Of a stretch of 64,000 nucleotides of DNA, positions 9,401 to 21,939 are shown one piece after another. The stretch's first letter is position 1. The number at the start of each line of letters is the position of its first letter. Position numbers and translations under genes: made by a program. Location: the NCBI GenBank assembly GCA_007922305.1, contig ML677374.1, forward strand, positions 6,087,991-6,151,990, read 5' to 3'. Below the pieces are notes generated by a model, which searched no databases, was not told the DNA's origin, and worked only from the letters and a program-made list of their open reading frames with translations. This DNA is from Dermatemys mawii. Taxonomy: Eukaryota > Chordata > Testudines > Dermatemydidae.

Positions 9401-10520
9401 GGAAGGGGAAGGGTATTGTTTGTTTATTTTGAGTCTAGGATGATACTGGCTCTTCGTTGGGTCAGTAGCATCTACTCCTTGTCGTATCACTTCTGGGTCC
9501 AGGAAGCTCTCACATGGGTGCTATTTCATCTCCTTGCTCAGTCAGCGGATACCGGTTTCCACCCATGCTTTGCTCTCCAGCTGAGTTTGCCCTTTGGGAG
9601 ATGGACTCCTCTGTCCTTCGCGGTTGTCCATGTGGAGAGGATGTATGTATATACCAGGAGAGAGGCTTCACGTTATACCTTGTGGTGTTTTGAATTCTGA
9701 GGTAATGACTGGGAATTGCTCATGATTAGTCATTCTGGAGACCGAGCTCCCTGCAGATTAAAAAAATCCACACTGAACCATGACTGACTTGCAAATGCCT
9801 TTTCTCTCTCCATTTCTCATTGAATTTCAGGTCACTAGCCTTATGAGCTTCCACAGTATATAAGTAGACTTGTCTAATAAACTAGATTAGTAAACAGGCA
9901 TGATACGCAGCTAGGCGAAGGCAATTCAGACGGTTGATGTAGCTAAACTTCCTGAAGCCTGATGTTGTGCGTGACAATGAAAACTTTGTCAGATGGAACA
10001 GGAGGCCACGCATCCCCTATACCCAGCCAGCCACCTGCTCCTCGGTATAAAGCAAAGGGCACCATCGGATGTGGTAGCAGGCGTTTCAGAGGTTTGTGTG
10101 ATACATAGGCTGCAGATTCCTGTTAAAAAAGGAACGAAAAAGAAATCAGGTTTAGAGAATTTTCCTGCATTGCCATCCATTGTTGCGTGTTTTTTAAGGC
10201 CTGGATGTTGTGTTTAATCGATCCCTTGCTATTGTCTGCCACCTGATGTGTAAGGAAAGGGAGCACAGGCCCCGTTTAGAAAAAGTAAATAAAGTTGCTC
10301 CTCCTGCACAAAGCAAGATCTGTTTATTGCGGGAACTGTAAAGAATAATGATTGTGCAAGCCTGTGTGCAGCAAAGCCCAGTAATCCCCTCCTAGCACTC
10401 TAATATTCAGATGCTCAGAGAGTCCCTGTAAGTAGGGGTTCATTATACCTGGGTCCTGGCAGCTGTATGTATTTGTACTGAACGGTGGGTCTCATGGGGT
10501 ATGTCTGAGCAATTTTCCTC
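9401..10520. other. Unassigned sequence, no gene seen
   Basis: About 1.1 kb with no recognised repeat. The open frame at 9374-9700 (108 codons) starts inside the SINE and lacks any motif. Confidence 0.4.
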
Positions 10521-10601
10521 AATATGGTGGACCTATTAACTTTGTTCAGCAGCTGAACAATTGGACACAGAAGTTCAGGTCACCGGACAGTAGCTTCAGC
10601 C
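10521..10601 (+). repeat. 81-bp repeat, copy A (also at 12387-12467)
   Basis: Begins AATATGGTGGACCTATTAAC and ends TAGCTTCAGCC. About 90% identical to 12387-12467. It contains a perfect hairpin, TTGTTCAGC-A-GCTGAACAA, with 9-base arms. I do not know the family. Confidence 0.85.
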
Positions 10602-10854
10602 TTAGCTTTCTCTTGAACATCAATATATTGAATATCTTATAATCTGGATGCCTGGGAACTAAATACTTTCCCGGTGTAACACTGAACATGCCTTGTCTTA
10701 AAGGCCATCCTGTAATAGCATTACAGGAGTGCTGAATAAGACCACTTCAGAGATCTTTACACCATCTAGCAAATTGCCTGGCATATGAACAGGAGTCAAA
10801 GTGGAGTTTCATTGGATTTTGTTTAAATATTTCTACAGAAATAACAGGCTGAAA

Positions 10855-11140
10855 TTTTCAAACCGGGATGCCTAATGTTAGATTCCTAAATCTGTATCTA
10901 ATCATCTAAATATAGTTTCCTGATATTCAGAAGTCCTGTGTCCCATTGAATTCAATGGGAGTTAGATGCCCAAGGGCTTTTGCAAATCCCACTAGGTACC
11001 TAGGTGCACTTTTAGGTGCCTAAATACCTTTGAAAATCTGCCCCTATGTCACTTAGGAGTCTAAATGCTAATAGTTAGGTTCCTAAGTAGTTTAGGTACT
11101 TTTGAAGATGGGACTGGCTCCTATGTGACACGTTTTTGAA
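10855..11140. mobile_element. Long palindromic MITE-like repeat ('AGGTGCCTAAAT' family)
   Basis: Outer arms GAAATTTTCAAACC and TTTTTGAAAATGTTAC are inverted. GGTGCCTAAATACC and GGTTCCTAAGTAG words recur. A perfect 18-base palindrome, CCCATTGAATTCAATGGG, sits at 10942-10959. The family is familiar from turtle and archosaur DNA. It may be two overlapping copies given its 280-base length. Confidence 0.6.
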
Positions 11141-12386
11141 AATGTTACTTCTTATGACCCCCCCACCCCTGCTTCCCAGAAAAATGAAAAAACCCACCTC
11201 ATCTGCCAGATCATCATAGGGTGATGTGGGTGAAAAAGTGTGAAAAGGAAAAGAGATCTGATTATTCAGCCAACTTTTTCACAGAAGTGGGTTCATTTTC
11301 ACATTTATAACAAAGAGCAGGACTCCCCCCATTTTGGTTGTAGTTTTTTCTATATTATATTAAATATTTCACAAGCTTCTGAACAACAGCTGCTCCTTCT
11401 GGTGAGGCTTGTTCATTTCAGAGCAGCATTGTAACCACAGCCTGAGTGAGACAAGAGCTGGCACTTATTATGTAGGCAGCACTTGGAGCCTGATGCCAGG
11501 CTGGCTGAAATCGATGGAAATAGTCACATTATCTTCAGTAGGTTTTGGATTAGGCTGGTGTGGTTGACACTAGGCAGCACAACCTCTGTTTAGTTAGTCT
11601 GGGAGCTAAAAAGTCCAGCTGCCCAACATCCTCAATTAAAAACCTTTTAGGTTCATTACATGAGGTGGTGTTGGGGTGAAGGTTACAAAAAGGTCTCATC
11701 CCATGATTCTGCACCATAGTAATCCATGCAGCCTATAGTATATCCAAGTATGTATCTACTCTGTTGCACCCCTGTGATAAATTAGCTATTCACCTAATAT
11801 AAGAGGAAGACTTCTGGGTTTAAAGCAGTCTAATATTTTCTCTCCCCAGGTGTGAAGATTGGTTTCCCTGTGTGTTTATACCTGTTTTGCCTCTCCTTGT
11901 TCTGCAGTACTGTAAATGCTAAAAATAGGATAGGCCTGGTTAAGGAAATAACAGGGGACAAAAAAGCAGCCTCTTAATAATTTGGAATCAGCCAGTGTCC
12001 TTGAATTTTTTTCTCACAGCTCTCTATAAAACTAAAAAGTTGCCCCATAGACATTTTTAGAGACATTGAATACTGCATTTTCCTAATGTATCACAATTAC
12101 ATATACCACCGTTCTAAATGATTCAGTGCTGATCCACCGTGAGAGTTTGCAGACCGTTTCATTGCCCTAATTTCATACCTGGAGTCAGGTGCTCTGTGGC
12201 TTCCACCTCTACTCTATTGTCTTAAACATAGAGATGGTGCTGATATGAAACCTTACTCTTTAAGGTGATGTTTGCATGCCACCTTGGTGGTATTTTAGCA
12301 TTGCATTTAGCAACCTTTTAGTGTTTATAGCATGAGTGAGATTCTTTTCTGTTTAACTTGTTTCTCAGAGGGGCAAAGTCTAGTTA
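11141..12386. other. Unassigned sequence, no gene seen
   Basis: A C-run lies near 11158. No named repeat and no protein-like frame. Confidence 0.4.
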
Positions 12387-12467
12387 AATATGGTGGACCT
12401 ATTAACTTTGTTCAGCAGCTGAACAGTTGGGCACAGAAGCTTAGGTCACTGGGTAGCAGCTTCAGCC
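12387..12467 (+). repeat. 81-bp repeat, copy B (also at 10521-10601)
   Basis: Same start (AATATGGTGGACCTATTAAC), same hairpin and same end as copy A, in the same orientation 1,866 bases away. About eight substitutions, mostly transitions. Flanks are unrelated, so this is dispersed-repeat behaviour rather than a larger duplication. Confidence 0.85.
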
Positions 12468-14049
12468 ATGGCTGAAAGACTTCCATTAGTGGAAAGGCTT
12501 CCATTGGCTTCAGTGAGAGTTAAATTAAGCCCCATGTGCCTAGAAGACATTGCCCGTGCCACAGTTTGGTGCAATTTTGCAGGAGGTGTTCTTTCTACCC
12601 ATCAAAGACCTAGGGAACTAGACAGGAGCTACTACATGTCAAGTGCTCTGAGAGGCTTAAGAATAGAATAGAATAATAGGACATGCTGTAGATCAGGACT
12701 GAGATACACTGGCAGAATTATGTGAGGTAAGTTTTTATAGCTTGATTGTGTTTGACCTTGCCGTAAATGTAGGCACCTCAATACTTACCATCTACTCATG
12801 AGTGCCGAAAGAAATTAAGTACGAAAATGTGTGCTTGTGTGTTTGTGCATGTATCTGTTTACACAACAGGCCGGTTAGGTCTGTGTTAAGAGAAATATTG
12901 AGCTGAGTTCTTGTAGTTCTTTACAATATATGGCTATAAGAGACTTGCCAGATTTATAGTTTAAGAAGAAATATTTAGGCTTAAGACAGTTCAGTTGTGT
13001 TAATTATGAAAATCTAAAGATAATCTATATTTAATGTCAAATTTTTGTCAAATTGACTAAAGAATGAGGAGAATATATGCATGTGATGACATTTAAATGA
13101 AGAACAAGGTGCAATTAAACTCCTAAATGTACAGTAGACTAATTGGGAGAGAATGACAAATATAGTTATCATCAGCGACTAATTAGGGACCCGCTTTAGC
13201 TTTCTTTGCTTGATTAATCTTGGCTAGGTGTTAATAAGTTATGTGGGACTGGCTGTAACTTGTGAATAGACTGTTTGTTTCTCTGGGTAGTATGACGGGT
13301 TTTACATTTGAAATGTGAAAGAATTTCTGTTAGGTTTTTATGTTTTTTTAAAAAAATTCATATGTAATTTATCTAGTTAGGTGGAAAATATTGTGATGAT
13401 CCTCGGGGTGCAACCTGGGACTGTGGGACCACTGTGCCCCCTTAACTCTCTCCAGCCTGGGCTGTCCCTCACAATGCCTTGCTAGTGACAAGCAACAAAC
13501 TCTTCCAGGTGCTGTGATCACTCAGCATGACCACGTATGGAACTCCACACCCAGCTAGATTGCGTGGATACTCCCAGAGCCACTCACGAATCACACAGAG
13601 AAGGGCACCAGCCAAATCCCACCCAGCTCCCAGCACTGTACTTAGGAATGGGACTGGGACCATCAATTCCTTTCATATAGGTCACCAAGCTGCTGTCAGA
13701 TATAAAAAATTCTCAGCTGTTACCTACCTGTGCTTGATTTGTACCAATCACCTAGAGACAATCTCTTCTAATTCTCTTCTGTACTCTTTTTGTCTTTTCG
13801 TTATCTTCTCCTTATTGCTGACTGTAAGTACGTTGAGGGTTCATTGATTAAAGTTTAAAAGCAGGTTCAGTATTTTATTTTCTGTTGGGAAACCTTGAAG
13901 ACATATTTATAAGAATGGGAGGGCTGGGGAATAAAGGAAGCGCCTGAGATATCTGAATGAATTGTTTTGTTCACAATGTTTTTTCCTCATTTCTGGCAGA
14001 ATGTTTCAGTGACACACAGGATGTTAATGTCCCTGCGTTGGACACGCTG
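12468..14049. other. Unassigned sequence; possible unclassified element at ~13395-13700
   Basis: The interval 13395-13700 is GC-richer and has wording (CTGGGCTGTCCCTCACAATG; GTGATCACTCAGCATGACC) that feels like a repeated, perhaps retroelement-derived, turtle sequence. I cannot name it and see no LTR boundaries, so it is not called. The rest is unremarkable. Confidence 0.3.
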
Positions 14050-14056
14050 CGTGTGT

Positions 14057-14090
14057 CAACTTTGTTAAGCCATTGAACAATTAAATTAGG
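14057..14090 (+). repeat. Possible third, diverged copy of the 81-bp repeat hairpin
   Basis: CAACTTTGTTAAGCC followed by ATTGAACAATTA matches the hairpin part of the repeats at 10521 and 12387 at roughly 22 of 28 bases. Flanking parts are not convincingly shared. Confidence 0.35.
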
Positions 14091-16375
14091 TTTGATTCCA
14101 TGATAAGCCAATTCTTAGCGTGTGGTAGGAGAAAAATTATATTAGCTTTTGCTTCGTTCAAGGTGAGAGAACATACCAAAAACTACCCAACTTGTAACAC
14201 TAGATCAACTCTGTTGACATATCCATTGTCTCTGAGATTTACACTCTTATCTTTTGCATTGAAAGGTAAGAATAATAGTAAAGTCTTAAGGCTGTGTTCT
14301 GTGTATAATACTATACATAAACGAATGACATGACATGGGAGACAGATAAATCACCATTGTATTCAGACAATAATCTGCAGGAGACAGAATAACACATGAG
14401 TTCTGCAAACACGAATATGTGCGTGGGAAAACATGGTTTTACAGTCCACATTGTTTTTGGTTTTTACTAGTATATTTATGAGGCTTTGATTTTATATGTA
14501 TAATCCTAAACATGTTGATCTCTGTTTATAAAGGAGACTGTATCTTAAGGAGCTGAAGGTATTTACAGGTAACGAATGACTCATTGCAGTTTAAGTCCCA
14601 TTGACAGCACTGTTCCAGCCCAGCTGTTGCTAACAGCATTGTAATAAAATTTCAGCATCCAGTGTGGTCAGGGAGTATTTTCCCTCCCAACAACTGTGCA
14701 AGCTAAAACCATGCTGTAGTAGACTATTAGACTTCCCCTCCAGGAAGTCGATAGCAGGATATCTTATCATCCTTGTAATATGGTTTGTAACCACGTTAGG
14801 TGGGGATGCGAACTGTGTTGCAGCTGTGTGAGGCTTTAACTGTGCTAGAAAACAATTAAAAGTCCTTGTGTCTCCAGGTCAAACTTTTCAAATATCATTC
14901 CTACCGTACTGAAAACTTCAGTGAGGAAAAAGAGTAGAATTCACTTGCAGTGGTTGATTAAACTCTCTGTAGCATGGGGTAAAAGTGGCAAGTTGTTTTT
15001 TAAGGTGCCCACTGAAATGCGATATCACGGAGGAGGAAGGCATACCTGAAAAGGAAACAGAATGGTCTCTTGAAAAGTCACCCTTCCTAACTGATGCTAC
15101 CTTCTGCTTTGTGAGACACTGGTACAAAATATAGCCTGATTTCCCCTAGTGGAGGTGTCTTCCCCAAAACCCGCCATAAAATAGTGGCCATGATCTCTGG
15201 GAAAAAAATAGGAGCTGTTCTTGGAACACATTTTCAGTATGGTGTGGAGGAATATTCTTGCGCTTTCCAGAGTGCTTTTTGGTTTGTCGTCCAAAAGATG
15301 ATGATGCCACACTTCCTCAGACTGCAAAGTCTCCACCCAAACCTAGATTTTGAGCAGCCCAGAGTTTGTGCGTGTTAAGGTCTTGGTAACACTTTTTATC
15401 TGAAGGATTCGGTAATTTTTATGAAAAATAAGAGACCACCCATGATTTGTAAATGGAAAGTCACAGAATATAAGTATATAAATCCAGAAGGAATCATCCT
15501 GTTTCTCATGCAGTGGAAATGCCATTTCATATGTTTTCTAAAGGGAGGGAGCTGAATTTTGTTACCTATTCTTTACCTTTCCTAGATAAGCCATTGCCCT
15601 CATATTCTACTCCTTTTTTGACTGTCTGCTTGCTTTTTTATCCTGTTTCAGAAACTCACCCTTTATTTCTTGTAGGAGTTGTCATTAATGTGGCTTCTAC
15701 AGCTCAGATTGGCAGAGGAGAAAGCCAATAGTACCAATAGCTAGTGTTCTAGTCACAGCCAGCAGGAATCTCTGGAGTCTAGACCATAGACCGCCCTCAT
15801 TGTGAGGGAACCACCTGCATTGCTGTGTGCGGTATCCACTGGTCTGGAGTCTGAGTCGAAAACGTCTCTCTTCACATTCACAAATCCTCCTGTTGACAAG
15901 ATAGACTGATGCCCTAAGAGACTCCATACTTCACTATATGTTGGTAGGGCTTCATTCAGTGGTGTGAAGTGTCGCTTTGAGGTTCTCAGGCAGAAGGTAC
16001 TAGAGAAGTGCCAGACGTTGTAATGAATCCGTGACCACTTAGGACCTTCACTATGCTGTACCACATGGCCAGTTCCCTGCTTCAAAAGTACAAGCATCTA
16101 CCACTTGAGCTTGGGCATAACCTTGGTTAACAGTATGAGGACTGTGACCCAGCTGAATGGCTCCGATTCCACTCAGAAGCGGGCCCACCGGCCTTTTCAT
16201 TGGAGTATTATATTATCACTGGGAAGCAATAGCATATGTTTTAAAGCAGCTATATGAACAAGGTTGCAACTTGTATTTTTGGTAGCTTCCTCGGGCCTTT
16301 CCATCGCTTTTCTCAGTGAAGCATTTAAAAGAAAAAAAACAACATTCTGTTTCTTGCTGGCACAGAAAGCGGGAT
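14091..16375. other. Unassigned sequence, no gene seen
   Basis: About 2.3 kb without a named repeat. Short overlapping open frames on both strands between 14918 and 16520 have no motif. The part at 15740-16200 is more GC-rich and could be an unrecognised repeat. Confidence 0.35.
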
Positions 16376-16390
16376 CCCCCCCCCCCCCCC
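16376..16390. repeat. C15 homopolymer
   Basis: Fifteen consecutive C bases. Length is error-prone in assemblies. Confidence 0.95.
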
Positions 16391-16540
16391 AGGTCTCCTT
16401 GGACTCCACTGATCCGTGGTTCTGGGCCGGAATGCTGAGCTGATGTACACTGGTGTATCTCCACTGAAGTCGATTGGCAGGAGCTGAGGATGTAGCTACT
16501 GTAGGCATTGAAAGAAACAAGTGATAATGAAGTAATAATA

Positions 16541-16585
16541 GTCAGGCCTAATATCTCAGTCAGGCCTGATATCTCTGTCAGGCCT
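16541..16585 (+). repeat. 18-bp tandem array (2.5 copies) at the edge of a MITE
   Basis: Units GTCAGGCCTAATATCTCA and GTCAGGCCTGATATCTCT are followed by GTCAGGCCT, which merges into the left end of the MITE at 16580. The repeated unit includes the AGGCCT that forms the element's terminus. Confidence 0.8.
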
Positions 16586-16832
16586 TGTCTATACCTCTTT
16601 GATTATACCGGTATAGTTAAAGCAGTACGACCCTCCCAGTGTGGATTCAGTTATTCTACTCTAAACAGCGCTTTTATCAGTGTAGCTTATTCCTGCTTGG
16701 GAAGGCATCTTCATACCAGTATAATTGAATCCACAATTGTACCACTAGAACTATATTGGTAAAACAAACCCCAACAACATACACCCCCCTAACTGACATA
16801 GTTATACCAGTACAAAATCTGTGTTTAGGCCA
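16580..16832. mobile_element. MITE of the hAT-like 'TATACCGGTATAGTT' type
   Basis: The left end AGGCCTTGTCTATACC and the right end TGTGTTTAGGCC are inverted-related. Internal words ATTATACCGGTATAGTTAAA and GACATAGTTATACCAG are also inverted. From memory this matches abundant turtle MITEs that start AGGCCTTGTCTACAC. Non-coding. Confidence 0.65.
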
Positions 16833-17199
16833 GCTTCGTTTCCCTGCTGCACTAATGACAATATCATGTCAGATAAGATTGGGGTTAGATCGTTAAAAGC
16901 TCCTGTGTTTTGAAATCTTACAAGAACCGCTGATTTGATATCAGGAGTAATTCAACAGAGAAATTTGGCATTTATTTTATTTTATTTTATTTTAAGGTTG
17001 GTTAATAGAGGCTGGCTCCACTTTTCACTTCCCCTCCCACCTTCACCACATCCATCATCACTTCCCTACCCTCCTTGTCCTTAGCATTTATTCCTTAGGA
17101 ACTTGCAGGGTCTCAGAAATGAGAAGGGGAAGGGGAATAATGTTTCAATATTAAAAAAAAAATTAAATCCTGTGTATTGCTTAAATGTGTTTCTCAAAT
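16833..17199. other. Unassigned sequence with a TTTTA microsatellite at 16971-16994
   Basis: Includes about five TTTTA units. No gene seen. Confidence 0.5.
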
Positions 17200-17720
17200 G
17201 TCTCCAATTTTCCCCACCCCCTTCCTTCTCGCCTTTGCTGGCAAGGAGAAGATGCGTCTGACAGATCTAATGGTGTTTTTCTCAGAAACAATTCAAACCG
17301 GTGGTAAGAGAGCAAATCCATTACCGTGTGGAGGATGAACTTAGCTCAGTCACCATGGAAACACTGGCCAGGCAATAGTGCCATTCTCGTGTGCAGAAGC
17401 CCGTTGACCTCACTTAGAATTATTACCTTTAGCCAAATAAAATAATTTGTGTTAATAAAGAGACCATTTTCCCTCGGCTTCCAAGCGAGCCTTCCCCAGA
17501 AGGCAGAGTGACTCCTTAATTACACTTTTACTGCAAAGTGATTAATGTTCAATATGTGATACTCCGTTTAAATAAGTCACTTATTAACACCTTTAATATG
17601 TTTTAATTTTTTTTCCCTTCTCTGTCAAATTAGCAGGCCAAGCTTATGGACTGCAGTGTCGGCTTCCATGTCTGCCTCTTGACAAGGAGGAAATAGTTAA
17701 AACAAAGCACTAGGTGGAGC
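17200..17720. promoter_or_regulatory. Candidate conserved non-coding element (repeat-free block)
   Basis: The block has no recognised repeat. It carries many homeodomain-like cores (TTAATTACAC, GTTAATAAAG, CAAATTAGCAG), a poly-T/C stretch and an RFX X-box-like site. This texture is typical of amniote enhancers near developmental genes. No alignment was possible, so this is inference from appearance. Confidence 0.3.
17349..17362. promoter_or_regulatory. RFX X-box-like site
   Basis: GTCACCATGGAAAC fits the RFX-factor X-box consensus GTNRCCATGGYAAC at about 13 of 14 positions. X-boxes occur in enhancers and ciliary-gene promoters; no promoter is visible here. Confidence 0.35.
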
Positions 17721-18559
17721 TGTTATATTAGTCAATATGCCTCTTGCGGGCTTGCACTAGAGTCTGGAGCAGAAGAAACTGCTCAGCCAGGTGGGATTGG
17801 TAAAGAAGGGCAAAGCTCTGCTTTCGTATCTCACAACACCAGGATGCAAAAATGTATCCAAAGCTGCACCATATCCCTATTAGGTGACCAGAACTCCCAT
17901 CTCTGGTCAAAGCTCTGTAAGATTCTCCTAGCTACCCCGCCTCTGCTGAATGATTTTATAGAGGAGAAGGCCAGTATTTAAAAAGAGCAACAACACAGAC
18001 TTCCCATACTCAAAACCCCTATAACCCTGGACCTGAAACCAAATGTATGAAAATGGGAGTTAAAAACAGAAATGTTGAGTGGAAAGAACTGAATTTCCAC
18101 TGAAAAGGACAAACAATAGCGATCTGAAAATAGAAAATCATCTTCCATGCACTGTTGTTGATTTCTACCATGATGGCTCGGGATGATCTGTAATAAGCAG
18201 AGGGAGAATTAGACTAGGAGTGTTGGCGACCGTGCTGGCTAGAAGACTAGGAAAATCAAAAGGAATGATGGGGATATAAATGACAGCCAGTGAAAGGTTA
18301 AAACAGGACAGGCAGTAAGATAATAGGTGATGGGTCTGTAGGCTGAGAGTGTATCTTGATTAGCATAAGAGAATGAGGGATGACTGGTGGAAAGGGGGAT
18401 ATGGGGTTAGTGTTGCAGGAAGAGTGAAATAACAACATACTGAGTGCCTGAGAGAGAAATTAGAAAAGATACACCTGTCCTGTCATCCTAAGCTGGTCTG
18501 ATAGGAGATCCATTCAGTTACTTTGGGATCTCAGTGAATCATTTGAAGGATCTGTTCTC
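17721..18559. other. Unassigned sequence, no gene seen
   Basis: No named repeat or protein-like frame. Confidence 0.4.
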
Positions 18560-18656
18560 CATGGCTGGGACTGTGTTTTCCTGTGTATTTGTACAGCACC
18601 TAGAATGATGGGGCCCTGATCCTGAATGAGGCCTCTGGTCAGCACCATAATATAAA
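18560..18656 (+). mobile_element. SINE tail (MIR/CORE-like, sense)
   Basis: GGCTGGGACTGTGTTTTCC is followed by GTATTTGTACAGCACCTAG, AATGATGGGGCCCTGATCC and a terminal AATATAAATG. This is the + orientation of the tail seen reversed at 3770. It is 5'-truncated. Confidence 0.65.
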
Positions 18657-20230
18657 TGTTAAATATTAGCACTCAAAAGCATAATCCATGCAGACATGAA
18701 TGCGGGAACAGGAATGGAACACACACACTCTTAAGACAGGGATTCATTCTAGTCCAGTGTAAGTCAAGAGTACGTGGAATTATAAGTGTTAAATCAGAGT
18801 CAGTGAGTGGGGAAAATCAGGCCTCAGAGTGTTTATAGGGAACCTAGCTTTAGAAACCAATACCTTGATTCTGCTTTCACACTGGTTTTACACCACTGAC
18901 GAGCCGTTGGCTAGATCAGCACAATTTTCCAGTTTTCCCCAGCTGAGGATCGGACCCAGTAACTTGAATACAGTCGCCCCCATGTTCACACTGGCATCAG
19001 TGAGAGCAGAATCACTCTTCTCAGTGCAAATTAAAAAGGAGGCAAATAACAATGTATTACTCACTAAAACATGGGAATAAAATGCTTACTTAAAGTTTTT
19101 TATTGTTTTAAAATTCTTTCTTTACTCAAGTACTTGCTGAATAACAGTTCCGATTGGTTTATTTTGTCACTATCAGCAAACCCCAGTCCCTTTCCTGTGT
19201 ATAACAAGGGGAGATGGTCATGCTGTCCAAATTGAGAAACATACTGTAGCAAGGCAAAAATACTAAGCAAACTCAGATGAAAAGTCCAGTGTTTGTTCTT
19301 TCACAGATAGCTATATAAATGGGGCTTGTGGGTGCTCAAAACCCACCCAGATTAGTTCCATAGTGGCTTCCATCCAATTTGCCATCCCCTCTTCCTCCAA
19401 CATATCTTTAATACACAATTATTTCTCAAAGAGGTTAACAGTTAATTCTTCATGTGCCTTCAAAGGGCCAAGTCTCAAATGCACAGAGCATCTAATGCGG
19501 GGCTGGAAGAAGATGATCCCTTCCCTTGTTCTGAGACAATTTTGGCCAAAGAGGTCGACTATCTGCTCCTTTCATCTATGACAAAAAGGTGGAGTGGAGG
19601 GTGTTGTGTTTTTATCTGCTTTGCAGCAAGAATCCTAGGAACAAAATATGCCACATTTCAGGAAATGTACGAAAAACAAGAATGTATAGACCGCTTGTGG
19701 GGCCTTTGGTGGCAGTTCTAGGGTAGATGAACGTGCAAGTTCTTGCACATCTTGGTACTTGTTATGACAGAAGGGTAAGGAGACCCGAGAAGGCTGCTGT
19801 CTTGGGTTCTAATTCTCCTGTTGATGTGTATTATTTCAATTCACATTCAAGCAAGTTACACACACATATCAAAACCATTTTTGGCCTCAGATACTTGGGT
19901 ACTGTTCAATGGGAATTGTATGTATATAGATGAAGGCAGAATTTGGCCCATAGAAGAGAGAGTAGATGCCCCCAAGAACAGACCCAATAGGGCATTTTGA
20001 CTACTGCTCTGCTCCCTCTGATCTGAAAGGAAAGGAAGAATACCTAATGGTCGAAGTGTGTCTCTTCAAGGAGAATAAAGGGGAGGAGTTCCTGGGGCTG
20101 GAGGTGTGTCCAACTCAGGATAATACACTGGCAATTTGCATGTAAGCAGTGTTAATGAAGAAGCTACCATGTAGTATGTGAGCCTGGTTAGAAGAAGAAA
20201 TGAGTCAGAATCACAACCCTAAATCTGAGC
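18657..20230. other. Unassigned sequence with MITE-like remnants at 18855-19035
   Basis: ACACTGGTTTTACACCACTG and GCTGAGGATCGGACCC are half-palindrome words of the 605-702 family. The remainder, including open frames at 19363-19933, shows no recognisable protein. Confidence 0.4.
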
Positions 20231-20259
20231 ATCTATGAACTTCAGGGAAATTCTAATTC

Positions 20260-20400
20260 AGGTTTGGATCCAAACTTTCCAGCGGGCCTATGTCACCATA
20301 ATGGACCAAATGAAATCACTGGATCCAAAACAATCCCCAGAACCTGGGGAAATTTAGACCTGGATTTGAACTTTGTAGTCTGGCCCAATGTCTAGCGATT
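20260..20400. repeat. Diverged interspersed repeat ('TTTGGATCCAAA' type)
   Basis: GGTTTGGATCCAAACTTTCC and TTTGAACTTTGTAGTCTGG wording recurs, in altered form, at 33205-33292 and perhaps 54475-54610. It is an old dispersed family in this genome; I cannot name it. Confidence 0.4.
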
Positions 20401-21939
20401 GATGTGTTCATCACACAGTGAATGTAACCTAAAGTGTTCTGTAGGGTAAAACTGAGACAGCCTGTGGGTTTACAGTGGCTATATAATTTATGCTATTATC
20501 ATATAAATTAGAGATGGGGAAAAAACCTGTTAGGTCATCCAGTGCATAATGAGTTGGGACTTTGATGTCTAGGAGGAAAAACGATGCCTTTTTATTGTTC
20601 TAAAGAGAGCGTTGGTCCTGCCACAAATTGAATGCATGGCAATGGACAATTCAGTCCCCTTTGCCATAGCGAACATGGCAAACACTGCTCATAAGCAGTC
20701 TTCATGGTATGTGTGACCACTGCCTAGGAGATTTTCCCTGCAGCCAAAAGCAGCGCTTCATAGATGGGGATATTGTTGTTGTTTTGAAAGAGGCAAAACA
20801 AATGTACATCTAGACAATGCAACCTATGACTGCAATGCAGGACACTGTGATACACAGAGAGGAACCGGGTAAATGAAAAGGTACAGGGTGGAAAGGGGGA
20901 AATTGAAATGAAGGTAACAAGGTAGAAATAAGAGTAAACAAGGAGAAAAGGAGAAAATGTATAAGACTGGAAATTAACATCCAAAATTACAATCTGCTCT
21001 TTCCTAGAGGGGAACATTTAATTTTGAAAAAGGCACTCCCCCCCAGCCCCCATTCCCTGCTATTCTTTATTCCATTTAATCTTTTCTGTTTAGCGGCAAG
21101 AAGGTACAGATTCTCCAGTGACGAATACAACGGGAATGAGAATAAACAAATAAATTGCTCTGTTTCTTTTCACTTGTAGTTCATTCCATAGAAAATTTTG
21201 AAGCCATGTTAGTTATAATAGGGTTATTTAGCTGGCCTGAAGAGGTAGAACAGTAATCACAATTAAAGTAATTTATTATGCCTCTTGAAATAAAAAAAAA
21301 ATATTTGTAGTGCTGTCAGAAAACAGGTGATTTTTTTTCTTTACTAGACGGTTTTCAAATATGCAGCATAGATTCTGATTTCCTGAAAGAAACAACTGAG
21401 TGGGGGACAGGCTACTGCAAAAGGGAATACAACAGGGGAACAGCAGTGATCATTTGATTTCAGGATCAAAGAATTTACATCTGTTGGTTTAATTTTTCTT
21501 GGGAGGAGAAAGACATTTTAAATTTTGTTTTGTTTTCTTGCATGTAATTTTCATCACTTTCTTCTTCCTTTGCCATTATTCACTGTTCTAAGGCATACGT
21601 GACCCTATTTTTTTTAAAAAATAATTCTGTTAGTACCTGCAGTTCATTAGACCAGGTTGTGATCATTGCTTAATTGAATAATGCCATTTGTATTTATCTT
21701 GAAAACATCTTTGAAATATTATTGAAATATTATTTAGTCTCATGGACCAGGGGACTACCTAAAAGCTCAATAGTGTGGGATCAAGCCCTTGTAGAATTAA
21801 ACACATTTGTGGGCTTTTTCCAGGAGTGGCTAAATAGAATGACTTGTCACTTTTTAGGGCCTGACTGTAGTAGATGCATTGCCTGTGTGAGGACTGCAGG
21901 CTCAAACTCGGCATTAAAGATGCTATTGGCCAGTTTTTC
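20401..21939. other. Unassigned sequence, no gene seen
   Basis: No named repeat. Poly-A and poly-T runs occur near 21291 and 21331. An open frame at 21674-22000 has no motif. Confidence 0.4.

Noticed and set aside
13395..13700. Possible endogenous-retrovirus or other retroelement piece
   Set aside because: The wording seems repeated, but I see no LTR ends, primer-binding site or protein motif, so I did not call it.
17700..17722. CTCF-like word GCACTAGGTGGAGCTG
   Set aside because: It differs from the core consensus at two important positions and has no other support.
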